Shown here: positions 9,380 through 18,909 of the stretch, one piece after another
Layout of the letters: every line of letters begins with the position of its first letter
Numbering within the stretch: position 1 is the first letter of the stretch
DNA from: Burkholderia sp.
GTDB taxonomy: Bacteria; Pseudomonadota; Gammaproteobacteria; Burkholderiales; Burkholderiaceae
Assembly (NCBI GenBank): GCA_040954445.1
Contig: CP144361.1
Span: forward strand, 1,488,001 to 1,552,000
DNA: 64,000 nucleotides
Direction of reading: 5' to 3'
The notes under the pieces: model-generated
Databases searched by the model: none
Told to the model about the DNA's origin: nothing
Seen by the model: only the letters and a program-made list of their open reading frames with translations
Position numbers and translations under genes: made by a program

Positions 9380-9503
9380 TCAAAAGAAACGCGTGGGCTG
9401 GCGCTGGTAGCGCGCCCACGCGCGCTGGCGCCTCCGACCGCAGGTGCGTGCGGAGCGGATGGCGCGCTTGTACCAGGTAAGCGTGGCGCTCTCCTGCCTA
9501 ATG
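9380..9503 (-). pseudogene. tatB: tatB 3' remnant
   Basis: Reading minus from 9503 the frame gives QESATLTWYKRAIRSA, an arginine-rich stretch and finally RQPTRFF before the stop at 9380. A basic tail ending PTRFF is what I recall for Burkholderia TatB. The membrane helix and amphipathic helix of TatB are missing. The remnant is joined in frame to transposase sequence of the adjacent IS, forming an open frame 9380-10309 that is a chance chimera. Position directly before tatC supports the identification. Confidence 0.7.
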
Positions 9504-10624
9504 GGCGTTGTTGCATAAATCGAACGTGAGGACGCCATGGCATCTACGGATAATTTCAGGCGATACGAACGGATTGCGGACGAGCGCAGTCCGCCATACG
9601 GTTTGATGACGCCGACGCGAACGGCGACCGCGGTCGCCTGCGAGGCGATGTGACGCGCCCAGAGACAGTTGCCGCTGAAGGTCCTGAACCGATACATCGC
9701 ATTCTCGGCAAGCGATCGCCGGTGGTAGCCACTGTGTTGCTTCCATTCTCGACGACCGTCACGGGCAATTGCATCAACCGCGCCATTACGCCACGCCGCA
9801 CCGGGCATATCCGCTGGCCAATGAGCGGCACCCTCGCGTGGCGGATTCGAAGGAATAGCACTGCGTGCAGCAATGGCCGCATGGCATGGCTTGGTGTCGT
9901 AGGCACCATCACCGCCGATGAAATCGATTTGTTCTTCGCGTGGAATCTGGTCGCGCAACTTGGCCAGAGCCTCACCGTCAGCCACATTCTGATTCGTCAT
10001 TAGCGCGGCATGCACTTGACCCGTATTCGCGTTGAGCGCGAGATGGACTTTACGCCACGTGGGCCGCTTCGAGTAGCCGTGCTGACGCACCTTCCATTCA
10101 TCTTCGCCATAGACCTTCAGACCGGTGCTGTCGACAACCAGATGGATCTGTTCGTTGTCGCGAAGGAGCGGCAGTTCGACATCAAGCGTTTTTGCCCGGC
10201 GACAGAGCGTGGTGTAATTCGGCACCGGCAAGCTTGAGAAGGCCAGATCGCGTAGACTTTGGGTGAAACCTTGCAGGGCGCGCAACGTCCGTCGATAGAC
10301 GGTCTTCACGCCAAGTAATGCCTAAATCAGCGCATTGCTGTATAAACACGGGGGACCACGTGTGGGTATGTCGGGTATTCTGGCAAGGACGGCTTCATCT
10401 ATCTATATCGTCACGTGCCCCCGGTTGATCAGGCCTGCATTATATAGGCCGCCCAATTCCTGACACGGTAGCGTGCCTTCGGCTCACTTGTCTTGTGTAT
10501 GTCCTTGCGCATTTTCTTGGAAAAAATTAGGCAGTTACTCTGGAGTCTGACTTGATAGGGGGCTAGCCCCGCGACCGTTGCGCGTAAACGTCAACGGATC
10601 TCGCTCGATTTATGCAACAACGCC
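9504..10624 (-). mobile_element. IS903-group element at the tatB/hisE deletion junction
   Basis: Two-ended minus copy. Flanking 9-mers (TGCCTAATG and GATCAATAT) do not match, so it is not a simple insertion. It sits exactly where tatA and most of tatB would lie in the his-tat cluster. The transposase start at 10512 is followed by a stop before 10309. The remaining frame shows VVDSTGLKVYGEDEW and [10 protein letters not shown] but shifts near its C-terminus into the TatB tail. Confidence 0.9.
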
Positions 10625-10673
10625 GATCAATATCTCCATTTGATTACATGACCGAAACAGGACGTGAGAACGC

Positions 10674-11039
10674 TCAACCGTCGCCTTCCTCGCGCTCGCG
10701 GCGCTTGCGCAGCGCCTTCGCCTCGAGGCCCGAAAGGCCTTCGCGTCGTTCGAGCTCGGCCAGCACGGCGACCGGGCTCAAATCGTAATGCGACAGCATC
10801 ACCAGGCAATGGAACCAGAGATCGGCCACTTCGCTGACCAGCGCCGTAGGCGCGCCGCCGTGGCGGACGTTCTTGGCGGCCAGCACCACCTCGGTGGCTT
10901 CTTCACCGATCTTCTTACACACCGTGTCGTCACCCTTGTGAAATAGGCTCGACACGTAGGACTGATCGGGATCGACGCCCTTGCGGCTGTCGATCAAGAC
11001 TGCCAGGCGCAACAGCGTATCGTGGGTGGGCTGCGTCAT
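10674..11039 (-). CDS. hisE: Phosphoribosyl-ATP pyrophosphatase HisE
   Basis: Second step of histidine biosynthesis: hydrolyses PR-ATP to PR-AMP and pyrophosphate. The protein has 121 residues, normal for a stand-alone HisE (MazG-like fold). Motifs are [16 protein letters not shown], the metal-binding [12 protein letters not shown], and [14 protein letters not shown]. The ATG overlaps the hisI stop by 4 bp (ATGA at 11036-11039), indicating translational coupling. It is the last gene of the preserved hisAFIE block. The next genes of the usual cluster (tatA, tatB) are replaced by an IS starting 50 bp downstream. Confidence 0.95.
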   Translation of the reverse strand: MTQPTHDTLLRLAVLIDSRKGVDPDQSYVSSLFHKGDDTVCKKIGEEATEVVLAAKNVRHGGAPTALVSEVADLWFHCLVMLSHYDLSPVAVLAELERREGLSGLEAKALRKRREREEGDG

Positions 11040-11461
11040 TTATAGATGTGCTCGGGATCTTTTAGCACCGGCTCGACCGCGACCCAGGCGCCACCTTCTA
11101 CAGTGCCCTCAAATTTCTGAAAAAAGCAGGAATGCCGACCGGTATGGCAGGCGATGTCCGATACCTGCTCGATCTTGAGCAGCACGACGTCTTCGTCACA
11201 ATCGAGCCGCACTTCGTGCACATGCTGCACATGCCCCGATTCCTCACCCTTGAACCACAGCCGCCGCCGCGAACGCGTATAATAAACGGCCCGACCGGTT
11301 TCGACAGTCTGGCTCAGGGCCTCGCGATTCATCCAGGCGAACATCAGCACATCGTTGCTGCCGAGCTCCTGCGCGATCACGGGCACCAGGCCGTTATCGT
11401 CCCAGCGGACCTTGTCCAGCCACGCCAGCTCCGGCGGGGCCTGGGGGGGACGCATACTCAT
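11036..11461 (-). CDS. hisI: Phosphoribosyl-AMP cyclohydrolase HisI
   Basis: Third step of histidine synthesis: opens the adenine ring of PR-AMP in the cytoplasm. The protein has 141 residues, typical of the stand-alone enzyme. Visible are [25 protein letters not shown], the metal-binding acidic segment [13 protein letters not shown], and the zinc-ligand motif [10 protein letters not shown]. The ATG at 11461 overlaps the hisF stop by one base (ATGA arrangement), and the gene overlaps hisE by 4 bp. The four his genes are tightly coupled. Confidence 0.96.
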   Translation of the reverse strand: MSMRPPQAPPELAWLDKVRWDDNGLVPVIAQELGSNDVLMFAWMNREALSQTVETGRAVYYTRSRRRLWFKGEESGHVQHVHEVRLDCDEDVVLLKIEQVSDIACHTGRHSCFFQKFEGTVEGGAWVAVEPVLKDPEHIYK

Positions 11462-12234
11462 CAGAGCCTCATCGGAATGCCGCGATCGGCCATGAAGCGC
11501 TTTGCTTCGTAGACCGTGTGTGCGCCGTAGTGGAAGATGCTGGCGGCCAGTACCGCGTCGGCGCGACCGTCGACGATGCCGTCGGCCAGGTGCTGCAGCG
11601 AGCCGACGCCACCCGAGGCGATCACCGGCACCGGCACTGCGTCGGACACACCGCGCGTCAGCGCCAGGTCGAAGCCGGACTTGGTGCCGTCGCGGTCTAT
11701 GCTGGTCAGAAGGATCTCGCCCGCGCCGAGCTCAGCCAGCTTACGGGCCCACTCGATGGCGTCAAGCCCGGTGCCCTTGCGCCCGCCATGCGTGAAGACT
11801 TCCCAGCGTGCCGCCTCGCCCTGGCCCGATATGCGCTTGGCATCGATCGCCACCACGATGCACTGCGAGCCGTACTTGCCAGCCGCGTCGGCCACCAGCT
11901 GTGGATTGGCTACCGCCGCGGAGTTCATGCTGACCTTATCGGCACCGACGTTCAGTAGGTGCCGCACGTCCTCGACGCTGCGAACGCCGCCGCCTACAGT
12001 CAGCGGAATGAAGACCTGGGAAGCGACCGCCTCGATGACTGGCAGGAGCAGGTCGCACTGGTCGGAAGTGGCGGTAATGTCGAGGAAGGTGAGTTCATCA
12101 GCACCCTGGTCGTCGTAGCGCCTCGCGATTTCAACGGGGTCACCAGCGTCACGCAGTTCGACGAAATTGATGCCTTTCACGACGCGCCCCGCGGTCACGT
12201 CGAGACAGGGGATAATGCGTTTAGCTAGAGCCAT
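11461..12234 (-). CDS. hisF: Imidazole glycerol phosphate synthase, cyclase subunit HisF
   Basis: TIM-barrel cyclase subunit that uses ammonia from the glutaminase HisH to make imidazole glycerol phosphate and AICAR. The protein has 257 residues from the ATG at 12234 ([13 protein letters not shown]). Catalytic Asp residues lie in PCLDV and in VVAIDAKR. Phosphate-binding loops are [11 protein letters not shown] and [28 protein letters not shown] is also conserved. It lies 89 bp after hisA and overlaps hisI. The partner gene hisH, usually upstream of hisA, is not in this window. If it is lost, HisF would depend on free ammonia. Confidence 0.97.
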   Translation of the reverse strand: MALAKRIIPCLDVTAGRVVKGINFVELRDAGDPVEIARRYDDQGADELTFLDITATSDQCDLLLPVIEAVASQVFIPLTVGGGVRSVEDVRHLLNVGADKVSMNSAAVANPQLVADAAGKYGSQCIVVAIDAKRISGQGEAARWEVFTHGGRKGTGLDAIEWARKLAELGAGEILLTSIDRDGTKSGFDLALTRGVSDAVPVPVIASGGVGSLQHLADGIVDGRADAVLAASIFHYGAHTVYEAKRFMADRGIPMRL

Positions 12235-12323
12235 GATCTTGCACACGTACTACAGGTAAAGCCGCTCGCGTTGGCAGGCGACTCGGACGAAGACGCGGAG
12301 GGGGTTGATCCGCTGCGAGCGGA

Positions 12324-13079
12324 TCAGGCCTCGTTGAGTTCTCCGTTCAGTTCGTCTGCGCGCCGTTGTGCGAACGAAAAGTCGAGATCACCGGAGTAGA
12401 TAGCCCGACCGCAGATCACGCCCTCGATCCCCGCACCCTCCACCTCGCAGAGCTTCTCGATGTCGTTGAGGTTGGACAGGCCACCACTGGCGATCACCGG
12501 AATGCCAGCCGCCTGTGCAAGCTTGACAGTCGCCTCGATATTGATCCCTTGGAGCATGCCGTCTCGGCCAATGTCGGTATAGACGATCGATTTGGCACCG
12601 TAGCCTCCGATATTCTGGGCTAGGTCGATCACCCCGTGGGCGGTCAACTTGCTCCAACCCTCCGTGGCAACTTGGCCGTCCTTCGCGTCGAGGCCGACGA
12701 TGATGCTACCGGAGAAGGCGGTGCACGCATCCTGCAGGAAGCCCAGGTCCCTTACGGCAGCGGTGCCGATGATCACGTAAGACAGGCCCGCGTCGAGGTA
12801 CTTCTTGATGGTCTCCAGGCTGCGGATGCCGCCGCCCAGTTGCATCGGAATCTCGTCGCCGACCTCCTCGAGGATCGCCTTGATTGCCTCGAAGTTCTTC
12901 GGCTTGCCCGCAAACGCACCGTTTAGGTCGACTAGATGCAGGCGCCGCGCACCGAGATCAACCCATTTACGGGCCATCGCCGCTGGGTCCTCGGAGAAAA
13001 TCGTCGCCTGGTCCATATCGCCCTGTTTGAGACGCACACATTGACCGTCTTTAAGATCGATGGCCGGAATCAGCAGCAT
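12324..13079 (-). CDS. hisA: Phosphoribosyl-formimino-AICAR ribotide isomerase HisA
   Basis: TIM-barrel isomerase converting ProFAR to PRFAR, fourth step of histidine synthesis. The start at 13079 gives [21 protein letters not shown], 251 residues, the usual length; an in-frame upstream ATG at 13145 has no family support. The catalytic Asp pair lies in PAIDLKDG and [10 protein letters not shown]. Phosphate-binding loops are LGGGIRS and VIASGGLSN. It is first in the hisA-F-I-E block on the minus strand. Upstream sequence ends after about 130 bp in an IS end, so any hisH-side promoter or read-through has been lost. Confidence 0.97.
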   Translation of the reverse strand: MLLIPAIDLKDGQCVRLKQGDMDQATIFSEDPAAMARKWVDLGARRLHLVDLNGAFAGKPKNFEAIKAILEEVGDEIPMQLGGGIRSLETIKKYLDAGLSYVIIGTAAVRDLGFLQDACTAFSGSIIVGLDAKDGQVATEGWSKLTAHGVIDLAQNIGGYGAKSIVYTDIGRDGMLQGINIEATVKLAQAAGIPVIASGGLSNLNDIEKLCEVEGAGIEGVICGRAIYSGDLDFSFAQRRADELNGELNEA

Positions 13080-13209
13080 AACTATCGGAAGTCGTCTGGA
13101 GCAAGGAGAGGCCATGCCGTGACGGGGCGAACCGGTACGCGCCATTTACTAGTTTAGTACAAGTCTTTCAGACTTTTGACGTGCGAGCCCAGCACACAGG
13201 CATTGGGGT
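13080..13209. other. Upstream segment of hisA
   Basis: About 130 bp between the hisA start and an IS end. No gene recognised. On the minus strand a short frame ending KSERLVLN lies here and could be a displaced gene end, but I cannot assign it. If hisA has a local promoter it must lie here. Confidence 0.35.
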
Positions 13210-13269
13210 GGCGTTGTTGAATATTTATCAAAAATTCGTTATCTTGAAATTTGAAAATCGTGCCTCGTG
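13210..13269. repeat. IS903-group end stub joined to MITE half
   Basis: GGCGTTGTTGA (11 bp of an IS end) is fused to TATTTATCAAAAATTCGTTA and TTGAAATTTGAAAATCG, one arm of the palindromic MITE. It is cut by the next IS copy at 13270. Confidence 0.7.
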
Positions 13270-13995
13270 GGCGTTGTTGCATAAATCGAGCGAGATCCGT
13301 TGACGTTTACGCACAACGGTCGCGGGGCCAGCCCCTTCCTATCAAGTCAAACTCCAGAGTAACTGCCTAATTTTTTCCAAGAAAATTCGCAAGAACATAC
13401 ACAAGACAGCTGAGCTGAAGGCAAGCCACCATGTCAGGAATTGGGCGGCCTATAATGAAGGCCTGATCAACCAGGGAAACAACGTATGACGATATGGATA
13501 GATGAAGCCGTCCTTGCCAGAATACCCGCCAGAATACCCGACACCATACCCACGCGTGGTCGCCAGTGTCTATACGGCAATACGCTGATTCAGGCATTAC
13601 TTGACGCGTGAAGACCGTCTATCAACTGACGTTGCGCGCTCTATAAGGTTTCACCGAAAGTCTGCGCGATCTAAGAAGCCTTTCCAGAAGCCTTTCCAAG
13701 GCTTGCCAATACTAGATTATACCATGCTCTGTCGCCTGGCAAAACGCTTGATGTCGCACTCCCGATCCTTCGCGAAAACGAACCGATCCATCTGGTTGTC
13801 GACAGCACCGGTCTGAAGGTCTATCGAGAAGGTAAATGGAAGGTGCGCCAGCACGGCTACTCGCAGCGGCGCACGTAGCGTAAAGTCCATCTCGCACTCA
13901 ACACGAATACGGATCAAGTGCATGCCGCGCTAATGACGAATCAGAATGTGGCTGACGGTGACGTTCTGGCCAAGTTGCTTGGCCAGATTCCATGC
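13270..13995 (+). mobile_element. Old, decayed IS903-group 5' portion
   Basis: Plus copy from an intact left end. It carries many substitutions, duplicated CCAGAATACCCG and AAGCCTTTCC segments, and TAG in place of TGG near 13877. It is truncated at 13995 by the start of the next copy. It is more diverged than most copies, suggesting greater age. Confidence 0.85.
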
Positions 13996-15118
13996 GGCGT
14001 TGTTGCATAAATCGAGCGTGAGAACGCAATGGCATCGACGGGCATAATTTCAGGCGATACGAACGGATTGCGGACGAGCGAGGTTCGCCATACAGTTGAT
14101 GACGCCGACGCGAACGGAGATCTCGGTCGCCTGCGAGTCGATGTGACGCGCCCAGAGACAATGGCCGGTGCGGGTCTTAAACCGATACATCGCATTCTCG
14201 GCAAGCGATCGCCGGTGGTAGCTACTGTCTTGCTTCCATTCTCGACGACTGTCACTGGAAATTGCATCAACCGCGCCATTACGCCATGCCGCACCGGGCA
14301 TATCCGCTGGCCAATGAACGGCACCCTCGCGTGGCGGAATCGAAGGAATAGCACTGCGTGCAGCAATGGCCGCATGGCATGGCTTTGTGTCGTAGGCACC
14401 ATCACCGCCGATGACATCGATTTGTTCTTCGCGTGGAATCTGGTCGAGCAACTTGGCCAGAGCGTCACCGTCAGCCACATTCTGATTCGTCATTAGCGCG
14501 ACATGCACTTGACCAGTATTCGCGTTGAGCGCGCGATGGACTTTACGCCACGTGCGCCGCTTCGAGTAGCCGTGCTGGCGCACCTTCCATTCACCTTCTC
14601 CATAGACCTTCAGACCGGTGCTGTCGACAACCAGATGGATCGGTTCATTGTCACGAAGGATCGGCAGTTCGACATCAAGCGTTTTTGCCCGGCGACAGAG
14701 CGTGGTGTAATTCGGCACCGGCAAGCTCGGGAAGGCCAGATCGCGCAGACTTTGGGTGAAACCTTGCAGGGCGCGCAACGTCAGTCGATAGACGGTCTTC
14801 ACGCCAAGTAATGCCTGAATCAGCGTATCGCCGTATAGACACGGGAGACCACGTGTGGGTATGGCGTCGGCCATTCTGGCAAGGACGGCTTCATCTATCC
14901 ATATCGTCACGTTCCCCCGGTTGATCACGCCTTCATTATAGGCCGCCCAATTTCTGACACGGTAGCGTGCCTTCGGCTCACCTGTCTTGTGTATGTCCTT
15001 TCGCATTTTCTTGGCAAAAATTAGGCAGATTATTCTGAAATCTGACTTGATAGGGGGCTGGCCCCGCGACCGTTGCGCGTAAACGTCAACGGATCTCGCT
15101 CGATTTATGCAACAACGC
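13996..15118 (-). mobile_element. IS903-group element with intact transposase
   Basis: Two-ended minus copy, 1123 bp, with an intact 318-codon transposase. The last base of the right repeat is changed (ACGCG for ACGCC). Flanks (ATTCCATGC, GAGATGCAT) show no duplication. It is one of three potentially active copies in the window. Confidence 0.93.
14050..15006 (-). CDS. IS903-group (IS5 family) transposase, intact
   Basis: 318-residue DDE transposase. It has an N-terminal basic region (MRKDIHKTGEPKARYRVRN), catalytic D in HLVVDSTGLKV (about residue 128), second D in VIGGDGAYDT (about 202) and E in [16 protein letters not shown] (about 270), with the Y-(2)-R-(3)-E-(6)-K spacing. Similarity of layout to the IS903 transposase (GLKVFGEGEWKVRQHG region, IPPR segment, SVRI C-terminus) assigns the group. 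The reading frame is complete. Confidence 0.93.
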   Translation of the reverse strand: MRKDIHKTGEPKARYRVRNWAAYNEGVINRGNVTIWIDEAVLARMADAIPTRGLPCLYGDTLIQALLGVKTVYRLTLRALQGFTQSLRDLAFPSLPVPNYTTLCRRAKTLDVELPILRDNEPIHLVVDSTGLKVYGEGEWKVRQHGYSKRRTWRKVHRALNANTGQVHVALMTNQNVADGDALAKLLDQIPREEQIDVIGGDGAYDTKPCHAAIAARSAIPSIPPREGAVHWPADMPGAAWRNGAVDAISSDSRREWKQDSSYHRRSLAENAMYRFKTRTGHCLWARHIDSQATEISVRVGVINCMANLARPQSVRIA

Positions 15119-15178
15119 GAGATGCATCAGCCGATTCGCTATGCAGCTTGATTCAAGATCACAAATTTCGGATCAATA
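15119..15178 (+). repeat. IS630-family right-end fragment
   Basis: CCGATTCGCTATGCAGCTTG, then TTCAAGATCACAAATTTCGGATCAATAA, matches the last part of the IS630-type element at 24150-24209 and the MITE arm. It is immediately followed by AAAGATTGAGGTCT, also seen at about 5016. Confidence 0.7.
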
Positions 15179-15258
15179 AAAGATTGAGGTCTCCGAAAAA
15201 AACCGAGTCTATTCAGGGCACGCCGCGCTTGGCTTCTTGTGCCGCACCGCCTGCCAGG

Positions 15259-16680
15259 TCAGCGCAGCACCTTGCCTGGGTTCAGCAGGTTATGCGGATC
15301 GAGCGCGCGCTTGAGCGTCTTCATCAGTTCGATTTCGACTGGCGACTTGTAGCGCTGCGCATCGTCGATCTTCAACTGCCCGATGCCATGCTCGGCGCTG
15401 ATCGTGCCGTGGTGGCGATATACGTTGTCGTAAACAACTCGATTGATCGGCTTCTGGAATTCGGCCAGGAAGGCCTTCGGGTCGCCGCCCTCGGGCGTCT
15501 GCACGTTGTAGTGCAGGTTGCCGTCGCCGAGGTGGCCGAAGGTGACTATCCGCGCGCCCGGGGCGACCCGATGGATCGCCGCGTCGGTTTCGTCAATGAA
15601 GCCCGCGATCGAGGAAATCGGCACGGCGATGTCGTGCTTGATGTTGAGTCCCTCTTCGGACTGTGCGAGCGGAATGTGTTCGCGCAGACCCCAAAACGCG
15701 CGGGACTGCGCCAGGTTTTCAGCCACCACCGCATCGACCACCAGCCCTGTATCGAAGGCTTCAGCTATCATCGATTCGAATAGCGTGCGCGCATGTTCTT
15801 CGCTCTCGTTGTCGGACAACTCGAGCAGGACCGTCTGCGCATGGGTGGTCGAGAACGGGTAGCTCAGTTGAGGGTAATGTTTGCCAACTAACCTCATACA
15901 GAAATCGGACATCAGCTCGAAGCTGGTCAGCAGAGGGCTGGCGCAGCGCTGGGCCAGCGCCAGGAAGTCGAGCGCGGCATACGGCGACTCGATCGCGGCG
16001 AATGCCGTGACTTGGGCGACCGGTCGCGGATGCAGCTTCATCACAGCGGCGGTGATAATGCCCAGCGTGCCCTCAGTGCCGATGTAGAGATCGCGAAGGT
16101 CGTAGCCGGTGTTGTCCTTGCGTAGGCCACGTAGGCCGTACCAAATCTCGCCCTGCGGCGTAACCACCTCCAGACCCAGGCACAGCTCGCGCGTATTTCC
16201 GTAGCGCAGCACCGCCGTGCCACCGGCATTGGTCGAGAGGTTGCCGCCGATCGTGCAACTGCCTTCGGCGGCCAGGCTCAGCGCGAACAGGCGCCCCGCT
16301 TCCTGCGCGCACGCCTGCACCTCGGCGAGGATCACGCCGGCCTCCACCGTGATGGTGTTATTGTGCGCATCGAGCGCGCGCACGCGCTTCAGGCGCGCCA
16401 GGCTGAGCACCGCCTGCGTACCGCTGTTGTCTGGCGTGGCACCGCCGGACAGGCCGGTGTTGCCACCCTGGGGCACGATCGCGACGCGGTGCGCGGCGGC
16501 CAGTTTCATGATTGCCGCCACCTCGTCGGTGCTACCGGGGCGCAGCACCGCGCAGGCCGTGCCATGGTAGCGCTTGCGCCAGTCGGTCAGGAACGGTGCC
16601 GTGTCGTGCGCTTCGCTCAGCACGTAGTCCTCACCGATCGCGGCGCGGCAGGCATGGAGGAAGGCGGAGGAAGTGGTCAT
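15259..16680 (-). CDS. FAD-linked oxidase (GlcD / D-2-hydroxyacid dehydrogenase family)
   Basis: Predicted cytoplasmic or membrane-peripheral flavoenzyme oxidising a D-2-hydroxy acid (glycolate, D-lactate or D-2-hydroxyglutarate). The protein has 473 residues from the ATG at 16680 (MTTSSAFLHAC), close to the family length; longer in-frame starts upstream have no family support. The N-terminal PCMH-type FAD domain shows VPQGGNTGLSGGATP, AAEGSCTIGGNLSTNAGG and YIGTEGTLGIIT. The C-terminal FAD-oxidase domain shows FGHLGDGNLHYNVQ (metal/substrate histidines) and TISAEHGIGQLK. The exact substrate cannot be read from the sequence. No glcE/glcF neighbours are present, which favours a stand-alone D-2-hydroxyglutarate or D-lactate dehydrogenase. 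It is flanked by an IS630 end and an IS903-group copy. Confidence 0.9.
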   Translation of the reverse strand: MTTSSAFLHACRAAIGEDYVLSEAHDTAPFLTDWRKRYHGTACAVLRPGSTDEVAAIMKLAAAHRVAIVPQGGNTGLSGGATPDNSGTQAVLSLARLKRVRALDAHNNTITVEAGVILAEVQACAQEAGRLFALSLAAEGSCTIGGNLSTNAGGTAVLRYGNTRELCLGLEVVTPQGEIWYGLRGLRKDNTGYDLRDLYIGTEGTLGIITAAVMKLHPRPVAQVTAFAAIESPYAALDFLALAQRCASPLLTSFELMSDFCMRLVGKHYPQLSYPFSTTHAQTVLLELSDNESEEHARTLFESMIAEAFDTGLVVDAVVAENLAQSRAFWGLREHIPLAQSEEGLNIKHDIAVPISSIAGFIDETDAAIHRVAPGARIVTFGHLGDGNLHYNVQTPEGGDPKAFLAEFQKPINRVVYDNVYRHHGTISAEHGIGQLKIDDAQRYKSPVEIELMKTLKRALDPHNLLNPGKVLR

Positions 16681-16842
16681 CGCTGGAGTCTCGAGAGGGG
16701 GCATCAGGGCTGGCGGTGCCGCGCAGATTTGGGGGCTGCATGGAAGCGTGTGGATAAATTGCGCCATGGAAATGTATATGAACACGTCTCGTTTACGCCA
16801 TTTTTTCGTATGTTCCAATTTTCAATAGATGGGTTGTAGCTA

Positions 16843-17964
16843 GGCGTTGTTGCATAAATCGAACGTGAGGACTCCATGGCATCGGACGGGCATAATTCAG
16901 GCGATACGAACGGATTGCGGACGAGCGAGGTCCGCTATGCGGTTGATGACGCCGACGCGAACGGCGGCCTCGGTCGCCTGCGCGGCGATGTGACGCGCCC
17001 AGAGACAGTGGCCGGTGAAGATCTTGAACCGATACATCGCATTCTCGGCAAGCGATCGCCGGTGGTAGCCACTGTGTTGCTTCCATTCTCGACGACCGTC
17101 ACGGGCAATTGCATCAACCGCGCCATTACGCCACGCCGCACCGGGCATATCCGCTGGCCAATGAGCGGCACCCTCGCGTGGCGGAATCGAAGGAATAGCA
17201 CTGCGTGCAGCAATGGCCGCATGGCATGGCTTGGTGTCGTAGGCACCGTCACCGCCGATGACATCGATTTGTTCTTCGCGTGGAATCTGGTCGAACAACT
17301 TGGCCAGAGCGTCACCGTCAGCCACATTCTGATTCGTCATTAGCGCGGCATGCACTTGACCCGTATTCACGTTGAGCGCGAGATGGACTTTACGCCACGT
17401 GCGCCGCTTCGAGTAGCCGTGCTGGCGCACCTTCCATTCACCTTCTCCATAAACCTTCAGACCGGTGCTGTCGACAACCAGATGGATCGGTTCATTGTCA
17501 CGAAGGATCGGCAGTTCGACATCAAGCGTTTTTGCCCGGCGACAGAGCGTGGTGTAATTCGGCACCGGCAAGCTCGGGAAGGCCAAATCGCGCAGACTTT
17601 GGGTGAAACCTTTCAGGGCGCGCAAGGTCAGTCGATAGACGGTCTTCACGCCAAGTAATGCCTGAATCAGCGTATCGCCGTATAGACACGGGCGACCACG
17701 TGTGGGTATGGCATCGGGTATGCTGGCAAGGACGGCTTCATCTATCCATATCGTTATGTTCCCCGGTTGATCAGGTCTTCATTATAGGCCGCCCAATTCC
17801 TGACGCGGTAGCGTGCCTTCGGCTCACCTTTCTTGTGTATGTTCTTGCGCATTTTCTTGGCAAAAATTAGGCAGTTACTCTGGAATCTGACTTGATAGGA
17901 GGCTGGCCCCGCGACCGTTGCGCGTAAACGTCAACGGATCTCGCTCGATTTATGCAACAACGCC
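16843..17964 (-). mobile_element. IS903-group element, frameshifted transposase
   Basis: Two-ended minus copy. The transposase start at 17852 is separated from the main frame (16897-17649) by a frameshift near 17760, where CCCCGG replaces CCCCCGG. The C-terminal part retains VVDSTGLKV, VIGGDGAYDT and [11 protein letters not shown]. Flanking 9-mers (TTGTAGCTA, TTCCAGATC) do not match. Confidence 0.92.
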
Positions 17965-18701
17965 TTCCAGATCTTGCCGATGCCGAACTACACCACGCTC
18001 TGCCGCCGGGCAAAAATGCTTGATGTCGAACTGCCGATCTTTCGCGACAACGAACCGATCCATCTGGTTGTCGACAGCACCGGTCTGAAGGTCTATGGCG
18101 AAGGTGAATGGAAGGTGCGCCAGCACGGCTACTCGAAGCGGCGCACGTGGCGTAAAGTCCATCTCGCGCTCAACGCGAATACGGGTCAAGTGCATGCCGC
18201 GCCAATGAAGAATTAGAATGTGGCTGACGGTGACTCTCTGGCCAAGTTGCTCGACCAGATTCCACGCGAAGAACAAATCGATGTCATCGGCGGTGATGGT
18301 GCCTACGACACCAAGCCATGCCATGCGGCCATTGCTGCACGCAGTGCTATTCTTTCGATTCCGCCACGCGAGGGTGCCGTTCATTGGCCAGCGGATATGC
18401 CCGGTGTGGCGTGGCGTAATGGCGCGGTTGATGCAATTGCTCGTGACAGTCTTCGAGAATGGAAGCAAGACAGTGGCTACCACCGGCGATCGCTTGCCGA
18501 AAATGCGATGTATCGGTTCAAGACCCTCACCGGCAACTGTCTTTGGGCGCGTCACATCGCCGCGCAGACGTCCGAGGTCGCCGTTCGCGTCGGCGTCATC
18601 AACCGTATGGTGGACCTCGCTCATCCGTAATCCGTTCGTATCGCCTGAATTATGCCCGTCGATGCCATTGCTTCCTCACACTCGATTTATGCAACAACGC
18701 C
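17965..18701 (+). mobile_element. IS903-group 3' portion
   Basis: Plus-oriented piece abutting the previous copy, from the codons for LPMPNYTTLCRRAK to the right end. It has a TAG after APMKN (18216) that splits the remaining frame. The left half is missing. Confidence 0.88.
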
Positions 18702-18787
18702 GCTCGGGAAGGCTAGATCGCGCACCCTTTGGGTGAAACCTTACAGGGCACACGCAACGTCAGTCATAGACTGACTTCACGCCCAGT
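18702..18787 (-). mobile_element. Small IS903-group internal fragment
   Basis: About 85 bp of decayed minus-oriented transposase sequence (CTCGGGAAGGCTAGATCGCG to CACGCCCAGTA) next to the MITE. Confidence 0.65.
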
Positions 18788-18903
18788 ATTAATCAAAAAT
18801 TTGTTATCTTGAAATTAGAAAATCGTCTTTCATGTGAGGGATATGGAAAACGAGACATGAGGGACGATTTTCTAATTTCAAGATAACGAATTTCGAATAA
18901 ATA
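18788..18903. repeat. Palindromic MITE (IS630-related)
   Basis: About 116 bp with long inverted arms. The left arm has TTGTTATCTTGAAATTAGAA then AATCGTC. The right arm has GACGATTTTCTAATTTCAAG then ATAACGAATTTCG. The centre reads CATGTGAGGGATATGGAAAA. End sequences resemble the IS630-type element at 23092. It lies directly downstream of the carboxylate-amine ligase stop codon and could act as a bidirectional stem-loop in transcripts. Confidence 0.85.
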
Positions 18904-18909
18904 GTCTTT

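Noticed and set aside
9380..10309. Possible transposase-TatB fusion protein
   Set aside because: The frame is continuous, but the transposase is already frameshifted at its C-terminus and lacks its N-terminal start. The TatB tail is joined by chance at a deletion junction.
18788..18903. Pure intrinsic terminator
   Set aside because: Arms far longer than a terminator, recurrence at many loci with conserved sequence, and end similarity to the IS630-type element indicate a MITE. A terminator role is secondary.
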